Source of the DNA: a virus
Length of the DNA stretch: 30,628 nt
Direction: 5' to 3' (one strand)
Virus record (IMG/VR): IMGVR_UViG_3300042507_006289
Location: 1 to 30,628 of that record
Both the position numbers and the translations under genes were made by a program. Below are positions 8,476 through 16,900 of the stretch, in pieces (within the stretch, counting starts at the first letter, position 1; each line of letters starts with the position of its first letter). A model generated the notes under the pieces. That model was not told the DNA's origin. It made no database searches and worked only from the letters and a program-made list of their open reading frames with translations.

Positions 8476-9489
8476 ATGAGCCGATTCGCAGACATGAGAG
8501 CGTGGGACAGGCGCCGCAGGCAGTGGGGCCCAACCAAAAACGAAGAAGAGATCACGGCTCTGGGGCAGCTTGCCGACGAGGGTTTTAACCCGAGTACCCG
8601 TCGAGAAGCTGCGGTAGGGATCAACGAGCGGGCCAAATCGAACCGCGCGGCGCGCGGCGAGATGGCTTATGACCAAGCTCAAGGCCGGTTAGTGCCTTCT
8701 TCGAGAAGGCCGGTTGCGGAGCAGGCGGAACCAGTGCAGCGCCTGGGGGTTAGCGCTGAAGACTACTGGGAGCGAAACCCCGAGTCCAAGCGTACGGCGG
8801 TTAACTCGCGCGGCGAGACTGTGGACGTGATGGACCTTAACCGTGCCTACGTGCAAGACCGGGAGGCCGACCGACGTCAAGCTGATCGCCGCGCAGAGGT
8901 TGTGGCGAACTATCGAAACAACCGGAAATTTGCAGAGGGGGAAAGACTGGCCAGCCGACTGGAGGCCAAGGGTGTGGATCAAATGCCAACCAAAGACAAT
9001 CGTCCTGATGTTGATAAAATGCGTGGTATGTTGTCTGCGTCTACTTTTCAGCAATGGGACGATGACAAAATGCTGGATCGCTCAGCCAAACAAGTTGAAA
9101 AAGATACCAGGCGCGAACTGCGTTATTGGACGCAAGCGCAGGACGGACGTTTCGGGGTTGGCGCTCAGAACGCCGCGATGTCACGAGAGAATCAAGCTCG
9201 CATCGCGCAGTTGCGTGCCGATGTTGATCAAGGTGAGAATAAGCGTCAATCGTTGTCGGGACCGCGTGGTTGGAGACAGATCGCGGAGCGGGAGTTAAGC
9301 AACAATGCTAAAAACGCGGCAGCGGCGACCAACCTTGAAAAAGCCGCGAACGCCCAAAAACAAACTTACGCTGAAGCAGCTCAAAATTTGGGGCTGACCC
9401 TGGAAGAATTGTTTCGAAAAATAAGGGGTGGCGAACTAACCCCCGAAGAACAAATGGCAGCTTTTGGACAAGCTGCAGCAGGTAACTAG
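8476..9489 (+). CDS. Charged helical protein, probable internal virion protein (337 aa)
   Basis: ATG 5 bases after the previous stop; no clear Shine-Dalgarno sequence. The protein is rich in Arg, Gln, Ala and Glu with almost no Cys, mostly helical, and with coiled-coil-like stretches towards the C-terminus. A short segment around residues 162-185 (KGVDQMP at 165-171, followed by DVDKMRGMLS) recurs in the next gene at 206-212 and after. This suggests a common module or duplication. The C-terminus (TLEELFRKIRGGELTPEEQ) resembles short helical segments with a conserved acidic/Pro pattern. Function inferred from order only. Confidence 0.6.
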   Translation: MSRFADMRAWDRRRRQWGPTKNEEEITALGQLADEGFNPSTRREAAVGINERAKSNRAARGEMAYDQAQGRLVPSSRRPVAEQAEPVQRLGVSAEDYWERNPESKRTAVNSRGETVDVMDLNRAYVQDREADRRQADRRAEVVANYRNNRKFAEGERLASRLEAKGVDQMPTKDNRPDVDKMRGMLSASTFQQWDDDKMLDRSAKQVEKDTRRELRYWTQAQDGRFGVGAQNAAMSRENQARIAQLRADVDQGENKRQSLSGPRGWRQIAERELSNNAKNAAAATNLEKAANAQKQTYAEAAQNLGLTLEELFRKIRGGELTPEEQMAAFGQAAAGN

Positions 9490-9494
9490 CGGAT

Positions 9495-10901
9495 ATGTCT
9501 GTATTCAACGCATTTAGAAGCGGCGGCCGCGTTAACAAGGGCGGCTATTTCGATTTTGAAGACGAGTTCGGACAGGACCCTATACGGACTCGTTACGCCA
9601 ATACTTCGCTCGCTCAAAGCGACTCTGATACCCGCGTGCGTCTAGCCGCTTCAGAAGCGCAACTTGCCAAGGCTTCTTTGGAAGCTATGACCGAGCCCGC
9701 CCGGCAGGCCGCTGACTTCTTTGGAAATCTGGAAAAAACAGCCCGAGTCAAAGATGACATGATGCGGCGCGCGCGAATAAGCGCCAAGTCTACCGGGCTG
9801 CGTGAACAAATTGATCAAGTTAAAGACTACAACAGCCTTCTTGCGTTGCGAACCGATCCTGACAACGCGGAGGCATTGCAGGATAGTCCCGAGCTGAAAG
9901 CTATTTATGACTCCAAAACTACCGCCGTAATGTCTGCTGGGCTGGCCGGTCTTAAGCTCGATTTGTCCAGAGCCATGAGCCGAGCTGAAGCGGATGACGC
10001 GGTCATGCGGTATTCATACTTGGTGGGAGAGCCCGAAGCCGACAAAATCATAAACACCTACACTCCTTTGGCTGAACGTCGCGGGGCCTCGATAAAGGGG
10101 CTGCAGGAAAAAGGAGTGCAGCAGATGCCAATAACGCGGGGCGGGGGGCTCGATGTTGACCGGGCTGAGACGGCTTTGTCTGGCGGGTATACCCGCGAGG
10201 ACGTTTCCACTTACCGCACTATTTTGAGCAATCTTAACGCTCAAAGAGCCAACATTTTTGACCCCGAAAGTCCGGAAGCCAAGGAACTGGATTCACAGAT
10301 CCAGTCAGTGAGCAGCCAATTACTTGCGGCGGGTAGCCAATCCACGCAGCAAGCTGCTCGGGCGCAGCTTGAGCTTCAAAGTCTGGGTGGTGGCGTCCCG
10401 GAGGATCAAGACGCTGAGTTCGACAGTTTAATTTTTGGTGGAGGCCGTCCCGCAAAAACAGGGCAGCCAGCGAGCAGCTCACAATCACCTCCCGCAGAAC
10501 CTTCTGCTGTGGAAACAACTCCGCAGCGAACCGTGCCAGCCGAGACGCCAAAACCACCGAGAGAAGCGGACATTAAGCGCCAAGAAGAGCAAGATAAAGT
10601 CAGTGAGCAGCGGGGTCGCGCGGCTCGGGATGTCGAAACTTTATCTGAAGAGCAGGCTCGCTTGTTCAAAAGCGGCTACAAGTTTTCACCTGATAAAGGA
10701 CAGCAAGAGCTGTATGGGCGCGTTGATACAGCGGTCGAAGAAGCTCGGACTGAAGACGCTCGCATCCGCCGAGATCGGATCAAACAAATTAACGCTAGAT
10801 TAAAACAGATTGGAAGTTTTCCGGCTAACCCGCAGTTACGCGAAGAAGCCACAGCGCTCACAGAGGAAAAACGTAGTTTGACTGGAGTCAAAATATTTTA
10901 A
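9495..10901 (+). CDS. Charged helical/low-complexity protein, probable internal virion protein (468 aa)
   Basis: ATG 5 bases after the previous stop. The N-terminal part is helical (DNA- or protein-binding character not resolved). Residues 206-212 (KGVQQMP) and the following DVDRAETALS repeat a segment seen in the previous protein. Residues ~310-370 are low-complexity (Pro, Ser, Glu, Thr), and the C-terminal ~100 residues are highly charged coiled-coil-like. There is no Cys and no catalytic motif. It directly precedes the giant protein gene, the usual place for internal core proteins in podovirus-like genomes. Confidence 0.6.
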   Translation: MSVFNAFRSGGRVNKGGYFDFEDEFGQDPIRTRYANTSLAQSDSDTRVRLAASEAQLAKASLEAMTEPARQAADFFGNLEKTARVKDDMMRRARISAKSTGLREQIDQVKDYNSLLALRTDPDNAEALQDSPELKAIYDSKTTAVMSAGLAGLKLDLSRAMSRAEADDAVMRYSYLVGEPEADKIINTYTPLAERRGASIKGLQEKGVQQMPITRGGGLDVDRAETALSGGYTREDVSTYRTILSNLNAQRANIFDPESPEAKELDSQIQSVSSQLLAAGSQSTQQAARAQLELQSLGGGVPEDQDAEFDSLIFGGGRPAKTGQPASSSQSPPAEPSAVETTPQRTVPAETPKPPREADIKRQEEQDKVSEQRGRAARDVETLSEEQARLFKSGYKFSPDKGQQELYGRVDTAVEEARTEDARIRRDRIKQINARLKQIGSFPANPQLREEATALTEEKRSLTGVKIF

Positions 10902-10907
10902 CTAGTC

Positions 10908-13900
10908 ATGCTACGCAAACCTCGTTCCTGGGTCGAAATTGAGGAGTCCGAGGATTATAAATCTTTGGACCCCGAAAAACGACTGCGCCTACTCGATCGC
11001 TGGTCGTCCAGCGTGCAACAGTACGGCACGGCCACTGGTGCGCTGGCTCGGGATTACAATGTCTCTAAACTTAATGAGTTTCGTACCCAAAAAACGCAGG
11101 AGATAAACTCTTTACTGACCCCTCCTGAGCAACCTTCGCTCGGCAAAGTTATTTCCGACCAGTTCCTCTCGGGCACTCGCGCATGGGACCAGGGTCTGAC
11201 AGCGGTCTCGGCGGCCAGCGGCTTGACCGATGTCGACGAGGCGGCCCAGAAAATCTCCGAGTCTGAACGCGCCAACCAGAACGTGGCGCAGACGGAGGAC
11301 ATGAAAAAGTTCCAGGAAGCCGAAGGCTTCGTCGAGTCGGCCAAGCAGATCCTTACTAATCCGATCGACGTAGCTTTGCCTTTGTTTGCCCAGAGCATGG
11401 GCAGTCAGATAACCCCGATGATCGCGGGTAGTGCGGCCGGTGCAGCGGTTGGCTCTGTCACCGGCCCCGGTGCGGCGGTGACCGGTTTGATCGGAGCGGG
11501 CGTTGGTTCTGGTGTTGGCGACGCAGTGGTTTCTTTCCCTGATTTTATTCGTGAGAAAGGCTACGACCTATCTGATCCGGAGCAGGTCAAAGCGGCGCTC
11601 AATGATCCTGATGTCGTAGCCGAAGCAGCCAAGAAATCGGCAGCTCGTGGCTTGATAGTTGGTGCCACGAGCGCCGTGGGCGGTGCAGTTGCTGGTAAGG
11701 CAACGGCGGCTGGCGTGGCGGCGGCGGCCGGTAAATCGGTTGGCCAACGCGCGCTTACTATCGGCGGCGCGTCGACAGCCGACGTGGCGATTCAGACCGG
11801 ACTCGAAGGTCTGGGCGAAGCGGGCGCGCAGTTGGCTTCGACCGGCAAGCTCAGTCCCAAGGACATCGCGGCGGAAATGTTCGTCCAGACTCCTGGTCAA
11901 TTGGCTGAAGTGGCCATTGGTACCGCCGCGCGGATTAAAGAGGTTGCGCCTCAGACTTCAGCGGAGTTGGAGAAGAAAGGAATTGTCAAAGCGCAAGAAG
12001 CCGCGATTGCTGCGCAGAATTTGGATGACTTGGCTACTGATCCAAAAGTTCAAAAAGTCATGGAGAGTACAACTCCACCTGACTCTGAGGAGCGGATTGA
12101 TGAACAGATTGATCTGCTTGAGGAACAAGTCGGCTTAGGTAGCGAAGGGCAGCAAGACTCGGCTGCGCAACTACCTCAGACTCAAGAACGGCCCACGCCT
12201 CCTACACTTTTAGAAACTACTGCTTTACCATCTCAGAGAACAGTAACCCAAACACTTCCCGACGTCTCTGTTTCTGCTCTTGGAGTTGCGGGGGATCAAC
12301 CTCTTGCGGAACCCGCTCAAGCCCCTGCGCCTGAACCGACCCAAGCTCCGGGCCGTTACACCCCTGAAGGACTGGCTGCGCTAAGCAATGAAGAACTGGC
12401 AGCGGACGAAACTGAACTTTCTTTGGCGGTAAACCGCGAAGCCACGGCGGCGACGCAACCGTCCGAAGGTGCGCGTGGTCAACAACAAGCTCAACAACTG
12501 GCCGAAGTTTCCCAGGAAGCACTGAACCGGGTGCGCGCGGAGCGACAGCGACGGGCCGGAGCTACGGTTACCGACCAAAGCGCTCCGCCGGAGCAAACTC
12601 CAGCCCCCGCGCCGCAACCTCAACAGCCCGTAGCAGCAAACGCGCCTGCAGAACCTACGCCAATTCAGCGCATTACTGGACCAAAACGCGCTGCAAATGT
12701 TAGCGACGAGACTGCACGGAAGATTCAAAACAGGGAACCTCTCACAGGCGACGAGTTTGGCAGGGCCGCTGTATCATTTGAGTTTGGCGATGCTATCCGT
12801 GAGTATTTTCCGAGTGGTGAGGGCGCAGTTTGGGTTGGCCGTGAAGAATCAGAACGGCTCGGCGCGCAGAGAAACGCAGGGATTGCGGCGACTTCTCGGA
12901 GAATCGATGAGAATATCGCAGCCCAACAACGTGCCGCAGCTACGCCGCCTGCACCCGCGCTTCTACCGCCGCCGCAGCAACCTAGCCAGCCGCCAGCGCC
13001 GACAGTCAACGTCCTCCCGACCGGCACTGATGCCGCGTTGCCCCCGCAACGCATGGCTCCGCAGCAGCTTTCCGACGACACGGCGACTGCGCCTGTGGTC
13101 GACGAAACAGGGGACGTGTTTTCAGGGGTCCAGGGGCGACCGGCAGTGACAGCGACCTCGGCGACGGCACTTCCGCCTGCTGCACCAGCACGGCCAACGG
13201 CTACCACTTCAAAACCAGCGGCGGTTGAGACGGCACCCGCACCAACACCGCCCGCAGCCGTAACGACTGTGCCCCTAACGGCAACTGAAACGGCGCCTGC
13301 ACCTGCACCAGCAAGTGCGCCATCACCTGCAGCTCCCCCGGTCGCTCCGGCTCCTACTCCCGATGCGCAGACGTTCGAGGACAGTCTGGTCGAGGAGGCC
13401 CGCAGTGCCGGGACTAATGTCACAGGGCGCACGAGTCTGGAGATCAAGGAGGCTGTCAAAGGTAAAGGTTGGTACCCGAAAACGAACATCAACAAAGTCG
13501 TAGCGGAGATCAAAGATCGTGTGCGCCAGCGCCGCGAGGCTGAGGTTGCTACGCCTACCCCCGCTCCCGCTCTTACTTCCGGCCCGGCACCCGCTACGCC
13601 TGAGACGGCAGCACAAGCTCTTCCTGAACCTGCGCGTCAGCTTATTCAAGAAAACCGCAACAAGGGTGCAGTCCCGACCAGCGCTACGATCAATACACGT
13701 TTTGCTGATGCTCCGGTTGAACAGCGCCAAGCCATTCGCCGCGAAGCCGTGCGTCAGGTAGCCCAAGACTTTGGTATCGCCTACAGCGATGATCTGGATT
13801 TCAACCCCGACTTCGACGGCAATGCTTCGATCCCGGTCCGGGTGTCGGCAACCGGCACCGAGCCGGTCTTTGTTAACAACCCGACCGTCACGGCCAAGCA

Positions 13901-16900
13901 AATCGACGCGGGTTTTACGCCGGTCGTCCCCGAGAACCAGCGGGCCAGCGTGGCCAAGGGCATCGAGTTTGACCCCGATACTGGCCGCGTGGCGTCCGCT
14001 TTTGCGCGTGGGGTGACTGTCACCCGCCCCGGCCAGTTGGAGAGCGCGGTCAAAGCCCAGCGCCCTGGGACCAGGGTCGAGCGGTCTTTGACAAAAGACG
14101 CTGACATCGAGCGGGAAGACGCGGCGATGAAGACTTTTACCGACGAGGACAAAGCAGAATACGAAATCGTTCGTCAGCGGTTGGAAAACATGGTCCCACG
14201 GTCACCGCAAATTGCCGCGCGTTTTGAGCAGGCGGACATGGTAGCCAAAGCAATTTCCAAGTGGGCGCATCAGCGCGCTTTGGACAAACGCCGCGCAAAA
14301 GGCGAGCGCAAGAATTACACGGCGTCTCAGGTCTGGAACTTCACCATGAAGGACGCGGGCGAGGATCTGAAGACTTTGCCCATGCAGGTGTCACTGGACG
14401 CTCCGGTCAACGAAACAAGCGGCGCGACACGCGGGGAAAACTTGGCCGACGAAGCGGACACCGACGCCGACACCGATACCGAAGATCGTGGTGCGTTTTC
14501 GGCCGCCGCCGAGGAAGCGGATTCTATTGAGGAGGGCGTGGCCAGGGACGAAGTGACCGAGGGCGGCACGGCCACGACAGACCGTTCGGGCACGGGCATG
14601 ACCTACTCCCAGGCTTTCAACATCGTCAACAATCCAAGGGTTAGGGGACAGGTGGGCAAGGGCAAAACGGCGCGGAATTTGCGTGCCGAGGCCCAGGAAC
14701 TTTTGGCGGCTGCGGAGCCAATGGTCGAGACCTTGGACAATGACGACGTCGACTACTGGGACTTCAAGATCGAGGACTTCCAAAACGTGGATGTCGGTAA
14801 CCCCGGCACGATCATTTCTTCCAGCCGCCAAGCCAAGAGTCCTTACATTGATCAGCAGCGTTCGTGGTTTGAGGACGTGGCCCGCGCCATGGGCGTGCGC
14901 CGCGCCAGTGCTTTGACTCCAGAGCAGCACGGCACGCTGGCCCGTTACTTTGCTGAGAAATACCGTCCGTTTTTCGAGGACGGTAACACGACGCTTCCCG
15001 TCGACGCGGTCGGTCAGGATTTGCCGGAACTGCAAGCGCGCATGGCTGCGACGGACGGTGCGGCGTCGGAATACCGCGCGGTAATCGACAAACTCAAAGC
15101 CGAGTTTCCGGGGGCCCGAGTTGTTTTCAGCGCTTCACAGAACGCCACAGCTTGGTACCACCCGCGCTATCGCGACACTATTTTTGTCAATCCTTTGCTT
15201 TTGGAACAAGAGCTGAACGGCCTGACCGACAGCGAGGCCACGCCGTTTATCCGCGCGTTGATGCAGGAGGAATACATCCACATGGCGGAGAGCCAGAACA
15301 TCCCGCGCGAGTGGGTCATGGCGATTAGCCAGCGTCTTGATGACCGTGTGCGTCAGCGGGTTATCGACGAGTACGTTGCGGCTGACATGTTCGATGACCC
15401 AGCCGAGAGACAAGCGGTCATCGACAGTCTGGATGACTACGCTATTGGCTCTGAGTACCTGCGCATGCTGATGCAGCGGATGCAGAGTGGCCGGTCCACG
15501 GAGGACCTGAGCCCGCAGAACCTGCCGCAAGATATTTTACAACGTATCATGGAGATGCTTCAGGCGGTGGTGCGCCGTCTGCGCGCCCAGCTCGAAGTGG
15601 CTCGTGATCCGGTGCTGGCACACACTATTCGGGCAATCGAAGCGGGGACGCGCAAGCTGGCAATTCAAGCCGAGGTTAATCAGTTATCTCCGCAAGACCG
15701 CGCGACTTTAGTCAACGACTTAGCTACAGCGCGCGACTTGTTCGCCCGACCGAGAGCGGCGACAACGCAAAGCAAGTCTCAATCTCCAAACTACGCAGAA
15801 GAAGCCGCAAAAGTTAAGCCGGGCAAAAGCTATTGGATCAACGCTGAGGGCAGGGTAATCGATGTTGTAGCTGAAGACACTGACGGGAAAAGTGCAACAC
15901 ACGGTCGTTATGTGCGCAATTGGGTAGACGCGCGCATTGGTAAATTTTTCCCAGGTGAAAGTGAAAAAGAAACCGCTCGCAGGATAGAAACACGGGCCCG
16001 AGAGCTGATGACTCAAGATCCATCTCTTCGTGAGGAATTGGATCAAGAAGCTATTGAGTTGGCTTACCAAGAAGCAGTCGATTTAGCGGAAGTGTTGGAT
16101 CAACCTGTTCCTGATATTGATGATTTTAGAGCTGATGCAGCACGACGTCTTGGTCCGAGTGACATGGCATATAATGAAGCGGCCATCGAGGCGGGATGGG
16201 TGAGAATCGCGGTTCCTGGAAAATTTTCTGCGGAAGCTCCTATTCAAGTTCAAACACGGAAAGGTGCTGTGTCTTCTAGGACAAACAGCACAATCAACGA
16301 ATTAAAAAGCCTCAGAAATATTTCGGTAGTTGAAGACGGGGCTATTACTAACAAAGCGGTTAACAGGTCTGACGTGGGACGCATGCTTCAATTCATTCGC
16401 TCATTGCCAGAGCCCCCGACTGGTCCGCGTTTCGCCCGTCCCGGCAACCGCATTCGGGGGCGCAGGGTTGGCGCTCCGGTGCGCGGCAAAGGCGGGCTTT
16501 GGAGCAATATCAAAGCGATCGTTACCGGTGACTTTTCGGCCACTAAGTCCCAGACCGGCGGGTGGTTTTCTTCGGGCAAGCTGACGCCGTTTGAACGCGA
16601 TATTGTCCAGAAGCCCCGGCAGAAGATCGCATCTGAAGCCGCTGCTGCCGAGTTCACTATTCAGGAATTTCGCCGGGCCATTAAGGCGACTTACGGCAAA
16701 AGCCCGGTGCCGACTGAAACAATCAACCGCGCTTTGGGATCTACCGAGAACCCGTTGACTGACACGCAGATGGCCGAGCTGCGCAAGATCCGAAATAAAG
16801 AAGAGCGCGAGGCCAAGAAGGCCGAGTTCAAATCGCTTAACCGCGATGCGGCGCGAGCCGACCGGGCCACGGCGCTCGGAGAACTGCCGCCCAAGGTGGC

